Positions 12,501 through 27,500 are shown, numbered from the stretch's first letter. The stretch: 64,000 nt of DNA from Macrosoma leucophasiata (GCA_036365455.1 JAWQUS010000032.1:15136001-15200000), one strand, 5' to 3'. The notes: a model not told the origin generated them from the sequence alone. Made by a program: numbers and translations.

Positions 12501-15500
12501 TTATAGTGTATTGCTTTTGTATATATAGACATAATTTTATTTGTTATTCTATAGTTCTTCGAGATAAGAGATTCAAACAAAAACACGACAACTCTTAGCT
12601 TTTTTATTTATTTGTAAAATCTAGTTTATTGATACTTGAGGCAATATCATCCTGTAAAATATTAGGTAGTACTTTTATGATTGCAAAATGTATAACCAAC
12701 AAGAAGATGCAGACCAAATAATTGCTTTTCAAATTACCGAAACGATTGTGGCTATTCTGATAATTTGATGCACTACCTAACTGTTTGAAAACTTGAAAAC
12801 CAAAAATCAAAAAGCAGATATGTTACCATCCCTATTGCTTAAGCTGTGTTGCCACTGTGGTAGATTAGTGTGTGAGTGCGTGCGTGTGTGCGTGTGTACG
12901 TGTATGTGTGTATCTAATTTCACTGGAGGTATGTGCTTCCCGCTACATAGCCTATATACCTATATACCTTATGTATAGTGATGTATGGTGCCGATGACGA
13001 TGGTCATTTCCGGAGGCATAACAACTTGGCCTCACGAATGGTAACGTAAAACAAGAGATTTCAATTCAGTTGACAAATACATCTGTGGTTTTTAGGGTTC
13101 CGTAGTAACAAGGAACCCTTATAGTTTTGCCATGTTCGTCTGTCTGTCTGTCTGTCTGTCGGTTCGCGGTTTAGCGTAAGAACTATTGGTACTAGAGACT
13201 TGAAATTGAACACCCTAATCACGCCGACAAAGTGGTAGAATAAAAACGTGAAAAAAACATTTATTTAGGGCATTTTCACTACATGTAACACGCGGATATT
13301 TTTATTTTATTTTTCGTTTTCTATACATAAAATAGTATGGGATATCGTTAAATAGGTTTTTCAAAAATTTAAGGGAAGAGCTAATATAATTTTTCGATTT
13401 AGTTTTAGCTAGTTTAAGCTTCCGATCGCGTTCGTAATGAAGATGTAAGAAAGAGACTTTGTGTGAATGATAGTATCGGTGTAAAAATGAAAAAAGGCAT
13501 GCTCCGATGGTTCGGGCATATAGAAAGAATGTCGAATGAGCGAATGACTAAACAGATATACAATGCGAATGTGGATGGTTGCAGAGGCCCAGGAAGACCA
13601 AGGCTGACCTACCATGACCAAATAGGTCGAGTTCTGTCTGATGGTGGGGTCAAAAGTCTTAGGAATCGGCGTGCATGTATGAAGAGAATGATGAAGGTAG
13701 ACGAGGCACGAGAGGTTTGTCAGAACCGGGATGTCTGGCGCTCTACACTCTCTGCCTACCCCGCTAGGGACCTGGCGTGAAGATACATACATACATACAT
13801 ATAGTTTAAGCTTAAAGTGCCATTTTTCGGTAGATTCAAGTGTCCTCCCCTCCCCCTCTGGCAACTAAACAGCTATTGTTAGAAATTCAAACGTTTCGGC
13901 AATACTACAATACCTATGACGAAATTAAAATGAAAACTATCACACTTAAATTTGGTTTTTATGTAGATATTTCAAGGCTACAGCAGTATTTTGAAATTTT
14001 ATTCATGACGACACCCATAGCATCAAAAGAAAAAAAATATTATCGTACTTTTTTTTTTTTTTAATGTAATGGAAGTGGTAAACAAGCATGCAGTTCACAT
14101 TGATGTTAAGTGATGACTGCAGCCTATAGACACCCACACAAAGACCAAGGTCAAAATGCAGATGCGTTACCACTCCTGAGGCCTAAGGTCTTATGCTCTA
14201 CCACCAGTTACTGGTGGTAGAGCTCCAGTGATGGAGCTCGCGGGCGTAGGCACCACCGCATTACCTAATATACTTGCCGTTAAATGGTAGTGTTCAGCAC
14301 TATCATGTTTCGGTCAGGTGGTAATGTACGGCTCTGTAATTTCCGGCACAGAGGCATAACACCTAATGCCTCAGAAGTGGCAGCGCATTTGCATTTTGAC
14401 CTCTGGTCATTGTGTGGGTGTCTATAGGCTGCAGTCATCACTTAACATCAATGTGAACTGCACGCTTGTTTGCCACTATTACTACATAGAAATAAAAAAA
14501 AAAAAAGTGGCGAACAAGCATGCAGCTCACATGGATGTTAAGTGATGACTACAGCCTATAGACATCTTCACAAAAACCAGATGGGTTGCCACCCCTGGGA
14601 ACTTAGTTGTTATGTCTCTGTGATAGTTATTACGGGGCCGTACAGATTTTTTTTTTTATGTAATTGAAGTGGCAAACAAGCATGCAGTTCACATTGATGT
14701 TAAGTGATAACTGCAGCCTATAGACACCCACACAAAGACCAAGGTCAAAATGCAAATGCGTTACCACTCCTGAGGCCTAAGGTGTTATGCCTCTGTGCCG
14801 GAAATTACAGGGCCGTACATTACCACCTGACCGGAACACGATAGTGCTGAACACTACCATTTAGCGGCAAGTAAATCAGGTAATGCGGTGGTGCCTACGC
14901 CCGCGAGCTCCGTCACTTTAGCTCTACCACCAGTAAGACCACCAGATTCTTATTACTATCCACAGCGTCCAGTGCTATTCGAGGAAGCATTGAAGTTGGT
15001 GCCATCAAACGCGGTGCTGATCGAAGTAGCTCCTCACGGCTTACTTCAAGCTATCCTGAAGAGGTCACTGTCATCCGAATGCCACAACATCCCCCTTACC
15101 AAGCGTGGTCATGAAGACAATGTCGCTTTTCTACTTAATGCTATTGGCAGGTTTGCAGATATATATTTCAGTTAATCTTTATTTTATGATTAAACTATAT
15201 TAATACAATAGTGTAAACATAAAAACACGAAATCAAAACTAAATACTTTAATCCTTAATTACAAAAAAAAAAAAATATTTATTTTTTACGTTATACACCT
15301 ATTGTATTTAAAAAATAAATATATACGTGCAACATTTTATATTATGTGTAACATTTAATACCAGCAGAAATGAAAAACATTTCATATTTTTATTCTGAAT
15401 GTTTGAACGAATGTTATTAAATGTTAGATATACATAATTATAATTCTTAACTTACAAAAAATTAACATGAAACCAAATATAATTTCATTTCAGAACTTAC

Positions 15501-18500
15501 ATCGAAGGATATAATCCAAAGATTGCTAATTTGTACCCTAAAGTAAAGTTCCCCGTGTCGACAAAAACTCCATTCCTTTCCCATTTGGTGAAATGGACGC
15601 ACGATGAAAAATGGTAAGAGAATTTGTTCCTAATTCATTTTTTCTATATTTTTATGATAGAATAGAATAGAATAGAATAGAAAATATTTTTATTTCGAAT
15701 AGATCTTTACAGATACTTTCAAAACGTCAATAAATCATAAACTACCTAGAGCGAATAACCATTAGTAAAAGCAAAATCATATATTAATAGTAAATTAAAA
15801 ATTAAAATTTAAACTATTTGGTTAAAACATAATAATCATAAAATTTTTCAATTCCTTCAATGATAATAAATGAAGAAAAAGAAAAACTTATTCGTCAAGA
15901 TCATTGTTATTCACTTAGCAGAGTTCCAAGTGCAGTCACTACTGAGAAGAACTCCGCTACCCAACAAACTCAGTAAGAGCTCTTTTAAATGAGAGTTTAA
16001 ATCTAGTACAAATTATCGTGAAAAATCAAATAATGTCAACGTCCATAGCATAGGTGCAAATAAACTGCTATCTACTAAATGTGATGTAGCCCCTGCAAAC
16101 CAGAACAGACCAGTCCCCACCAACAGCGCCCGTTCACGAGTATGACGCATGTGACAGCCATTGCCCTCCTCGACCATTTTAGAGGGAAGTGAGCAACCCG
16201 ATACTGCTGCAAAGCGCTAATGCCCTACCACAAAAACTGTGCATCTTCGTCAATTTTAATTTTCCGTAAATTTTAAATTAATTTCAAATTATGTGATTTT
16301 GAAAATTTAAAGTATTACAATATTTAGGAATTTACCCCTCTACATTTCTGGCGAGAGAATGACCGCCGCAGCCACTAAGCATCTGGTAACGCTTCACGAT
16401 GAGGAATATAAATATTTGCGAGGCAATGTCGTGAGAGGTGAGTCTCCTTTTTCACACGCTTTAACAGTTAAGTATAAAAACGTAACTTCACGCCTGTAAT
16501 CCCCGAAGGGGTAGGCAGAGGTAAATGCATGCATTCAAGCATACATGCAAATACCCACGATTCGCCGGTTACGTTTTGGCCCATGTAACAGGTGGCGAGC
16601 CTGTTGACATCTCCGGGCACATTACCAAACTTTGAGGTACTGGGAAATTTCCAGAAAATGGAAAAATCCCAATAGAACCAGAGACAAAGGCTTTTTCACC
16701 ATTATCTCTGATAACCCCCTACCCGGGAATCGAACCCAGGACCTCAGCGTAGTAGTAGTTAAGTATAGGTATGTGTATAATTATATAAGAAAACTCTACT
16801 TACTGGTGGTAGAGCTCTGGTGACGGAGCTCACGGGCGTAAGTACCACCGCATCATCTAATCTATCTGCCGCTAAATAGTTCCTATTGTTCAGCACTATC
16901 GTGTTGTAACACGATGGTGCCTACGCCCTCCTACACTAGCACTCTACCACCAGCCAATGCGATAGCATCAATATACCTATTTGCGAAATTATACCTACAA
17001 TGCAAAGATATTGTTTTAAAAAGCATTGCAAGCTAATTTGTATGTCCTTTGTATATCAATGTATGTCCCTTTTAGTTTACAACCTAAATCAAAACTATAG
17101 TTTTATGTATCATTGTATCGTGTTCACGGACCAAAGTTATTTCTGACATCCGCACCGCATTTTGTTCAGGTAAAATAGTGTACCCATTTGCGGCGGCGCT
17201 GGTGGCGACGTGGGACACATTAGCTCTGACTCTTGGCTTACAAAGGAAGGAGATATCGGTGCAGTTCCGCGACGTTCATCTGTTCGCTCAGCCGATGCTC
17301 CATGAGCAGAGGCTGATTAAGTTGACTGTGATCTTGCATAGGGGATCTGGTAAATTTGAGGTACTAGAATAGATTTGTAAAATCACGCTAATTTCATTTT
17401 TTTCCATTAAGTACTTTTAGAAGACCTTCAAAGAATTATATGTACCGTAAATTAAGTTAATCTTTAGTTTAAATGCTTTTCGACCAATTTCGCTTTCCTC
17501 TTTATTATAATTCTTCCATAACATGCTGTTTTTTTAATTACATTGTATTACGCTGAAGAAATTATTTAACTGTGCTTGTTTTTTTTATAACATCACAAAT
17601 ATTTGTATCTTGAAGATAATCAAATATAAGGTTTATGTTGGTTTCAATAAACATAATATTTATAAAGGTTTCTGAAGATAAATCAAAAGTGGCGACTGGT
17701 TTTATACTTGGAAATATAGAAGACGTAGACAAACCTGATGATCCACTTGAAATCAAAAGTGTTTTGGATCTGCAATCTGACGATATTTACGAATTATTGG
17801 ATGAAAGAGGTTACAACTATAAGTAAGAAGGGTTTAATTAAATTGATATTATAATAATACTACAAATTGAACTACTAACTAAATTAAGACATGTATTTAT
17901 TTCAGTAACTCATTCCGAAGTATTTACAAAGCAAATACTTCTCTTACGGAGGCTCAGTTGGTATGGACAGACTGGGTTACTCTATTGGATGGCATGTTTC
18001 AATTGAACACCCTTAAATATAGCCTCACTGCAAGCCAACCTACTTATATCAGACGGATATGTATTGACATTGATAACCATTTCAATACAAAAATGAACGT
18101 AAACAATAAAGAAGTTATGATAGCTAATTTAAATGAAGTACATGACTATACGTGGTAAGTTAGCTTAAATAGTATCATAAATTTGGTATTGATCAATATT
18201 AATAAATAAATATTATCGCTAAAATCCAAAACTCACCATTTTTAATCACACGACAGGCACAGAAAAAATATTTTAGGTGAAAATAACTCTAAGTGCGTAA
18301 AAACATTCTAGATAATTGTAAGGCAAACAGAACTATAATTTGCTGACTAAAAAAATGGGATTACTCATATTTATAATTGATTTGGGTTTTGACGAATGTA
18401 TATTATAAATAATTAGGTTTAAAGTTATTTATTTTTATAACAATTATTTATTTTTTTAACTATTGATGGATATTCCATATTATTTTAAATTTTTCCCAGG

Positions 18501-21500
18501 TGTGGCGGAATAGTAATGGACAACATAAAATTGCACAACTTGCCACCCCTAACTAATGACTCCCTCGTCGTGAAAACCTCTAAGTTTGTGCCTTTTTCAT
18601 CCAGGGATGTAATTGACGTAAGTTTTTTCTTTGGCAATAACAGATAAAAAAGTATGGATTGAAAAAATTGCTTCGGTTAGGGATTGAACCTGCCGCCTCT
18701 GATTACCTAGGCCATCTGCTTTTAGTATCTCTAGTTATCCAGAGGGATGTTTGATACTACTGATACCTATCCGATTTAAAATGTTCCTTTCCATTTTTAT
18801 TTATATCTTAAAATTCTCTAAAGAAAAAATTATTTTGTAGATTGATACTGCTCTTGCTACATGCATACAATTAGTAGAAGAAAATGTCGATAAGGATGAA
18901 ATTACGGTACTAGGAATTCTAGATGATGAAGAAGATCATACAACATTTGACGAAATAAAACAATTGATAGCTAATAGCAGTTCTGTAGTGGAAATCAATG
19001 TAATGTCTAAAGAAGACGTTCTTAAAACCGGAGCTGTGTTAGAAGACACTGATTTAGTGCTAGTGTGGGATCTAGCATCGAAAGCTAATGTAAGTTTTCA
19101 TTAGTCTTTAATTAAATATTTCTTCGTTTGATAATTTTGCAATACTTGAAATACATAGGTACATAAATATTAAAACAATTAAATTCTTTTTTAATTTCAT
19201 ATTTGTCTTATCCACAGGTTCGAAAAGCATTATACAAAGCGCTTCCAAACTCATTTATAGTCAACTTACACCAAGAACCCGAAGAGAAATTAGCTTCAAC
19301 TCGTCTAATTGCCTCATTCAACATCGGAAAGTGCTACTTACAGCTTCTTGGTGTAGGATTGAAGCAAAGAAATTACGCAACTGCAGTATCCGTAAACACG
19401 GATAACGATTTAGCAATGTTGACTTCACAATTAAAATGTTTACCACTTGATCAAGGCCTATTAGTTATATCTATTTCACCTTCTTTACCTGAACTAAAAG
19501 ATACTATTAAGAGATGGAGGAAAAAATATAATAGCAATAAAATTTCCATGGTCGTCATAGATCGGGATGCGTCAAATGATGCCAACTTGAATCAAGTACC
19601 AAAAGTCGCATTTAGTGCATTAAATCAGGTAAGTTTCTTGTTTTATTAGTAACGCTTTTCGTCTGTAATTTTTTTGTGATGATCCCGTCGGAAAACAAGC
19701 AGTTAGAATCAATTCTAAGATAACATTGCGGGATTATTAATATCTTTGTAAATGCAGCAGATCTTTATTAAAAAAATAGCAGATGGGATGCCTCCTAAAA
19801 TTTGGGACAAATTAGGTAATTGAGAGTCTTTACGTACCCAAATTCATTAACTGGACCTCTATTACCAATATTATTTTGATGGCTTCAACCATCAAAATAA
19901 TGTTTCTCATCATCTGCAACAATGAACTTAGGTAATGCGGTGGTGCCTTTGGCCTTGAACTTCCTAAATTAGAACTTTAGCCTCATTATTAAAAATAATA
20001 ATATAGTCAATCATTGTTTGAATTTTTTATAGACAGTACAGAATTACTTTGTAATATTTTTGTTTTCTTATCATATAGGTATGGGGTGGAGACTTCATGG
20101 TTCCCTTGAAAGAAGACTCTTCTGTGCCTAATGAGGTGACCCTTCGAAGCCGGATTGGGGATTTGGCGACCTTACAATGGGTCGAAGTTCCAAAACCAAG
20201 TGGAAGTGGTGTATTGGTTAAGGTAAATCGTTGGAATCATTCGACTTTGTTAACACGTTACTGAAAGGAAAAAATCACATATAAAAAGAAATTTAATATG
20301 AATATGCTACAACGTGAATCGTGATAAATTGCAATTTTTATGCACCATCACGTTCTATAACAACGTGTAAAATAATGAATAAATCTTAAGGGGTAAATTG
20401 TTTCCATAGTTTTATATTTTATATAGGATAGCTAATTAGGCAATTGATAAGGTTATAAATATCATAGGAGAAAATTGAAGTCAAAGTTTTGCTCAAAAGT
20501 TTTAAGTAACAGCCCTGTTTTGACGTCACTGATCTCTACTTATTGCCGCGCCCACGCGACGTTACCGACACTACCGGTATGACTTCGCGCAAGTCCGTGT
20601 GTGTTTAGGGTTGTACAAATTTTTCACAATAAACTAATAAATAAAAATGTTTGGACAATAAATATAACGCTGTGGATGTCAATAGTTGGCCACTTGATTG
20701 TGAATACGATGTAGGTATACCCTATGCATAAGTACCCTAAAATATTTTAAGCTAAATTATTTTACACGTGGTATAAAACACTAAGATTAACGAGGATTTA
20801 GAGTGTGATGCTTAAACCGTTCATCCAGCGAAATTACTAACTAAATTTTGTGATAAATTAAGATAACATTCTTCAACATATTATTGTTGCAACATGACTC
20901 AACAATGTTTAATAAATTAAAGAAGAAACGGAAAGAAACCGTTCTTTTTTTTTTTGAGACTTCGGTAGCTTAGTGATAATGCGGCTGGACTGGTTATCCT
21001 GAGGTCGCAGGTTTGATTCCTGCCCGAAGTCAAATTTTTCTTTCTGTTTTTTCTTTAATTTCTAAAGAAGTGATCTTTAGAAATTAAAGAAATGTTATCG
21101 AAAAATAAAAAATAGTACAATGTTTAATAAATTAGGTTAATTACTTAGTTTACGAAACTATTTCAAATTACAACGTTTATGAAAATGAACATCACAAAAT
21201 TTCACGCTACTTTGAATATTTCCTATAACCACAAACTGAATGAAAACCAATGCTGATCCACTTTATTTTATAGCATAAAAGCAATCACTCTTGTAAAACC
21301 AAAGCATATAGCCGAAAATGACCATCGAGCATTTAAATTGAGTAAGCCTTTAGCCGATGGAATGGAAAAATGGAACGTCATTCCATTTCTGACGACTGCG
21401 GACGACACGTAGTATCGAAAACAGTTACGTTTAAGTTTCAATTACAAAAGGCACGCTAGGCTGACGTAACGCAAACGCCAGTGTAAATAAAGTTGGATAC

Positions 21501-24500
21501 GCATCGACAGTGTATTTACTGGGATATCAACGTAAACAAATGTCAGTCTGCACCGACGTGTCAGTAAATTGAAAGTTTGGGAAACGTTCGCCTGGTGTAT
21601 GTTTTGTAATGAACTTTGGTATATTGAGCTTGAACTAACACGAGTTTTGGATCAGTTAAGCCATGGGTTTCTATTGGAAATTGAGTTTGTTTAAGCGGCT
21701 ATGTGAAAAGCCTGCATAATTTGTTCGGTGTAGAAAACATTTTCTTTTAAATATATTTTTACCCCCTTATTCATAAACGTATTTTAGCTAAAGTGTTGCT
21801 AATCTCTCCTTTGTCTTTTTCTATCCTGCACATTTGACAATGCAACTGACAAAGACAAAGCATTTTATAGCTAAAACGTCTCAAATGTACGTTTATGAAT
21901 AAGGGGGTTATACTTTTACTGTTCTTCTTACCTTACCTATCTTTGCAATTTTGCGTTAACGTATTTAACATTGATGTTATTAACCTTTTACGAAATTTAA
22001 AAAACACTTAAGTTAATATCTTAGGAAACAAAAAAGTTATACTTAGATTTAGTTGTTATTTTTTTTTTTCATTTAAATTGGTTTGATTGTCTTCTCCTGT
22101 AGGTATTATGTAATAATAATGGCGAAACTGACGCCCTTCAAGCTCTTAGTTTCGAATAAGATGCTGATTTCTTTTACTTAAAAAAGCACCACGATTGCTT
22201 AGTCGTTAATAGGCCTAATTCTTCTAAATTCTGAGGATGATAATGAAATTGGATCATTAGATATTAGTATACTTGGCTTAGGACGTTGTGGCTGTGTGTA
22301 ATTGCAATCGTCAAGTTTGCGTTGCAAGTAATTTCACTACTACATATAATGTTAATTTTCAGGTGCATTACGCTGGCTTGAACGATTGTGATATCAAGCG
22401 AGCAACTGGCGTAATACCATTTAGGGATGGACAAGATATCAAATATGGTATGGATTACAGTGGATTGACTGAAAGGTGATACCATGATTTATCATCTTAC
22501 ACTAATATAACTCTGGCTTGCAGGAAAATAAGAACATACCTCTACATGGCTTATTATTTGCAAAATCAAGCATTAAAGTTAGTTCGTATGATCTCATAGA
22601 TCACCTAGTTTATCAGCGCACGGGTGGGCTCTTACTGCTGACATATTTAAAGACTAATACAAACTTACTACACTGTTTGAATATTTAATAGATACTAGCT
22701 GTTGCCCGCGGCTTCGCCCGTGTGAGTGTCGTTTTATAAATATTTTTTCCTGAATTTTCTTTGCTATAAACCTCACGGAGCCCGAGACCTTTCCAACGAA
22801 TGCAAAACCGTAGAAATCGGTTCGTGCCTTCTGGAGTTATAGTGTCAGGAAGGAAAACCCGACTTATTTTTATATATTATAGAGATAGAGATAGAGATAA
22901 TCAGAATAGGCTAGTTCACCTGTGTCAATATTAATAATGAAACTCTTTATCTCTTATAGTATTTGATGTTCAGGATAAATTACTTTTTAATAATAAAAAT
23001 CACAACTCACTGTAACAATTCAATTTATGAAAATTGTTTTTAGACAGTATTTTCAAATTTCTAAAACGTGGTACATCATGTTGTGAGGGTATGCCGTCAT
23101 ACAGGGTGTAAACAAACCAATGCCAACGCGTCGTCTACGAGTCACTTGTGGTAAACTGACCACTGTTTTTTTTTACTGTACCAGTGTCGTCATATGATAG
23201 ATAATCCAAACGCCACCATTGATGACATTATTAGGAAATGTGTCTACGCCCACAAGTTACGTCAGTGGAAATCTATCACCATTAAGTTACGATTTACGAA
23301 ATTTTTTTTCACTGGTGGTAGAGCTCCAGTGACGGAGCTCGCGGGCGTAGGCACCACCGCATTACCTTATAAACTTGCCGCTAAATGGTAATGTTCAGCA
23401 CTATCGTGTTCCGGTCAGGTGGTAATTTACGGCCCTCTAATTTCCGGCACAGAGGTATAACACCTTAGGCCTCAGGAGTGGTAACGCATCTGCATTTTGA
23501 CCGTGGTCTTTGTGTGAGTGTCTATAGGCTGCAGTCATCACTTAACATCAATGTGAACTGTAAGCTTGTTTGCCATAAAATAAAAAAAAAATTACACAAG
23601 CGAAAATGTTCTGAGTAAATTTTTGTGTATAAACTATATACCTTGCTTAATTATTCAGTAATGAACGTGTGATGGGAGTGATAAGCGGTGGGTCAGTGAG
23701 CAGTACTGTGCTGGCGCATCCAGAGTTATTGTGGAATGTGCCAAAAGACTGGAGTCTTGAAGATGCCGCCACTGTACCATTGGCATACTGTCTCGCTTTC
23801 TATTGTCTTGTAAGGTTTCATTTGATTTTATTTAAATTATTTCAATAAATTCGTTTTCTCACTCCTTTTTAGGGTTCCGTAGTAAACAAGGAACCCTTAT
23901 AGTTTCGCCATGTCCGTCTGTCTGTCTGTCTGTCCGTCCGCGGTTTAGCGCAAAAACTATTAGTACTAGAGACTTGAAATTTGGCACAAGTATACACCTT
24001 AATCACGCCAATAAAGTGGTAGAATAAAAACATTAAAAAAAATTTTTTTAGCGTAACCTCCCCTACTAGTAACGCGCGAATATTTTTTTTATTTTCGATT
24101 TTCATATAGTGTAAGGTATCATTAGATAGGTCTTTTAAAAAAATTATGGGTTTGTGAACATCATTTTTCGATGTAGTTAACTGTTCGTGACTTATTAAGC
24201 TTTAAAGTGCAAATTTTCGTTAGACTCAAGTGTCCCCCCCCCTACAGACTAACCGGTTGTTGTTAGAAATTCAAAGGTTACGGTGATAGTAGCTACATAT
24301 AACGAAATTAAAAGGAAAACTATCACACTAAAGTTGGCCTTGCAAGTTTGCGAGTTATAGTCGACCAAATGCATTTTACTCGAAAATTTCGATCAAGTCC
24401 ATTAAAAATATTTTTTTTTCATTACATTTCTTACTCTGTAACTACGAAACCCTACACTGCGCGTGGCCCGACATGCACTTGAACGGTTTCTTAATATTAG

Positions 24501-27500
24501 AAAGGTTCCTCGAAAAAATCCAATATTCTTTATCAATGTAATATTTAATTATTTGGTAAGTCATTATATAACCAACAATAAAACTAAATTACTTTAATTT
24601 ACATTGGAGAAAGTTTAAGCTACCATTTTACATTGCCACCTATAGCAAGTCTCAGGTCCTGTATATTTTTTATTTTTTTAAATAGACCTTCATTTGGTGC
24701 AAGAGACATCATAACTTTCTATTTTTCGGAGAGAGCCAGCATAAATTATCGTATTCCGACTACAGTTTTTTTTAAAGAAGTTGGTTGAAAAATATTACTG
24801 CAAAAGGGACCATATCAATTGATGTCAATCCTTTTAAACGATAAGAAATTATAAATACTAATAAGAATGTCAACTTTAGTTTTAATATAAATTACCAAAA
24901 TATTGCAGAACATCAGAACTGAAATATGTCCAGAAATGAAGGTCTTAATACTTGGAGGTGCAGGAGCACTTGGTCAAGCAGCTATATCAATCGCCTTGTC
25001 TTACGGCTGCACTGTCTTCACGACAGTCAGTGACAACAACAAGAAACAGCTGATATTGAAGTTGTTCCCACAAATACAGGGTAATAAAAGTCAATAGTCA
25101 ATAGTCGATAGATAGTCAATAGATGAGTGGTGGAGCGTGTTCAAAAATTAAGGTCATCATAGGAAATTACGGAGCCCTTGGTCAAGCAACAAGTATTGTC
25201 TTGGCCTTAAACTGCAGTGTCCACAAGAGTTACTATCGCTATATCAATAAGAAATAACTGGGTTCCGATTTTTTTATGTCACGAGGTCGCAAATAATCTT
25301 ATACGCATTGATGGTACATGTGTAGTCTATAAACATCTACAGAAAAACTAGAGATTTCAATGTCTTTTTAGGTTGTTTGTTGTTTATAAAAGAGTTAATA
25401 ATGGCAACCCTTGACACGTCTCACTGCTGAGTACGAGTCTCTCCCCTTTTTGGGGGAGGCATGGAGCTTGCTCCACCACGCTGCTCCAATACCTACGAGT
25501 TGGTGGAGATACGGGTGAGTGGCCAACCCGTTTTCGGATTTTCTCAAACCGCCCATCAGGCCTTCGACAAGGTTTAACGACTGCTATCTATCGATAGCAC
25601 CGGGACCGGCGGCTTGCCCTCCATAGCACAGAAACTGCCTGCCCATATCGCACAGCGGAGTAGATCGCTTTTAATCTTTCAGTTTAAAGAGTTATTAGAA
25701 TCAATTTCGTAAGTAGATAATGTTGTTGATACTTTTTATAATTGGGTGAATTTAGTAATCATAATTTTCAATGCATTCAAATTATATTTAGTAATTTTCT
25801 CTAATATTAGTAAAATGAAGAAGATTTTCAAGAACTGGGATGTTTTTTTCAGAGAAACATATTGGCTATTCGAGAGATATTCGCTTTGGAGACATGGTTT
25901 TAAGAGAAACACAAGGCGAAGGCTGCGATATTGTTCTGAGCTGTGTAACAGGTGGACTAAGGAATGTTAGTTCTTTTTAAAGTCATAACTTGTTTAGCTT
26001 CGTAATGCTTTGAAATAGTGATGGGCGAATGCGAATGAATCATTCGAATGATTTTTTGGATAGGCAGTTATTCGAATTATTCGATTGTAAAATAGAGCCA
26101 TTCAAATTATAAAAATCATTCGAATTAAAAAAAACTATCCGAATGATAAATCATTTGAATAAGTCTAAAAATAGTCATCAAAAGAGTAAGACAAAAATTA
26201 AATAAGCCGTAGTCGTCATAGCCGTAGAATGAAAAAAAACATTCGAATGACGCATGATTATTCGAATACTAGTTACAAAATCATGTGACATGGGCGAAAA
26301 CGTAACCGACAAATCAAGGGTATTTACCTCTGCCTTCCCTTTCAGGATTACAGGCATGGAGTTACATTTTCTTTTAATCTTTTGTGTTTTAATAGATATC
26401 TCTGAACTGCTGTGCATTTTCTGGCGTTACCCTGGATACAGTACAACTTCACAGTAAAGAAAAGTATTCTTTTGGTTTGCATCACCTCACGAAGCAGAGA
26501 AGCTACATGCCCGTTGACTTCTCTTCTATCTTCACCTATAACTACGTTGATGATATGAAGGTAATTTTTACATATTTATTATCTCTTCTCTATACATTAC
26601 ATAAAATCTCGTGTCACATTGTTAGTTACCATACTCCTCCGAAACTGCTCAACTTCAGACTGGTTGTCTGTTGGGTAGATCTGAGAATCGGACAACATCT
26701 ATTTTTCATACACCCAAATGATAAGGTTGGTCCACCCTTAACATTTTTGTAATTTTTTTGTACATTTTTTTTAATACCTCTTAGGCGATACGAAGTTCTT
26801 CCAGGCTGCTAGTTTTATATATATTTTATTTACTGAACCTTTAAGGCATCTTTTTTTAACAGATTTCTATCCGAAACGGCTTTATGCAGCTTTTTTCAAT
26901 GTAATGAAAGTGGCAAACGGGTTATCCAGAGGTAACAGGTTCGATTCCTACCCAAAGTCAAACTTTACTTTCCATTCACTAAAATGTGTAATAGCTAAAA
27001 ATAATAATATGACAATTATAAATGCTACAGCGACGTCTAAACGATATTGTTAGCTACCAATTAGTTATCAATGGATGTCGTTCACCGATCTCGAATCGGT
27101 TAAATCAAAAAGGAAAAGACAAATTCGCCGCTCGCATGAACGCTTCAGTGGCTCAGTGGTAAAGTAGCTAGTTTTAGAAATTAAAGAAAAATTGGAAAGA
27201 AAAATTTGACTTCAGGCAGGAATTGAACCTGTGACCTCAGGATAACCAGTCCAGCCGCTTTACCACTTAGCTACCGAAGTCCTTAGGATTTGAAGACTTT
27301 TTCTTTTATTTTTTTCTTTAGTTTATTTTTTATTTTCTCTGTGGTGTGCACACTGTTTATTAGACATTCGGATGTGGAGCTTCGGTTGTTCAGTGACAAA
27401 AGCAATTATAGGTTAGTTATTCAAATGCATCAGTATCAAACCCCTTCCGAAGTCAAATTTGTCTACCTATTTTTTTTTATGTTAGGAAAGTGGCTAACAA

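Larger units (their letters stand above)
20223..22362. other. Large intron 22: tRNA-like repeat, MITE D and unassigned DNA
   Basis: Holds the tRNA-like unit 20958-21031 and MITE D at 21760-21910. About 20500-20640 and 21240-21700 are less AT-rich and unique within the window, with a perfect TGACGTCA palindrome at 20521-20528, but I find no open frame or family match there. Confidence 0.6.

Noticed and set aside
20958..21031. Possible functional tRNA gene
   Set aside because: Acceptor and T arms pair, but the anticodon stem has a mismatch, and the unit recurs five times with common flanks, as expected of a tRNA-derived repeat.
25853..25965. GTAACA at 25945 as the donor of exon 26
   Set aside because: It would leave the reading phase unmatched with exon 27 (phase 0 needed after Asn at 25965); GTTAGT at 25966 keeps phase, although its +3 base is unusual.
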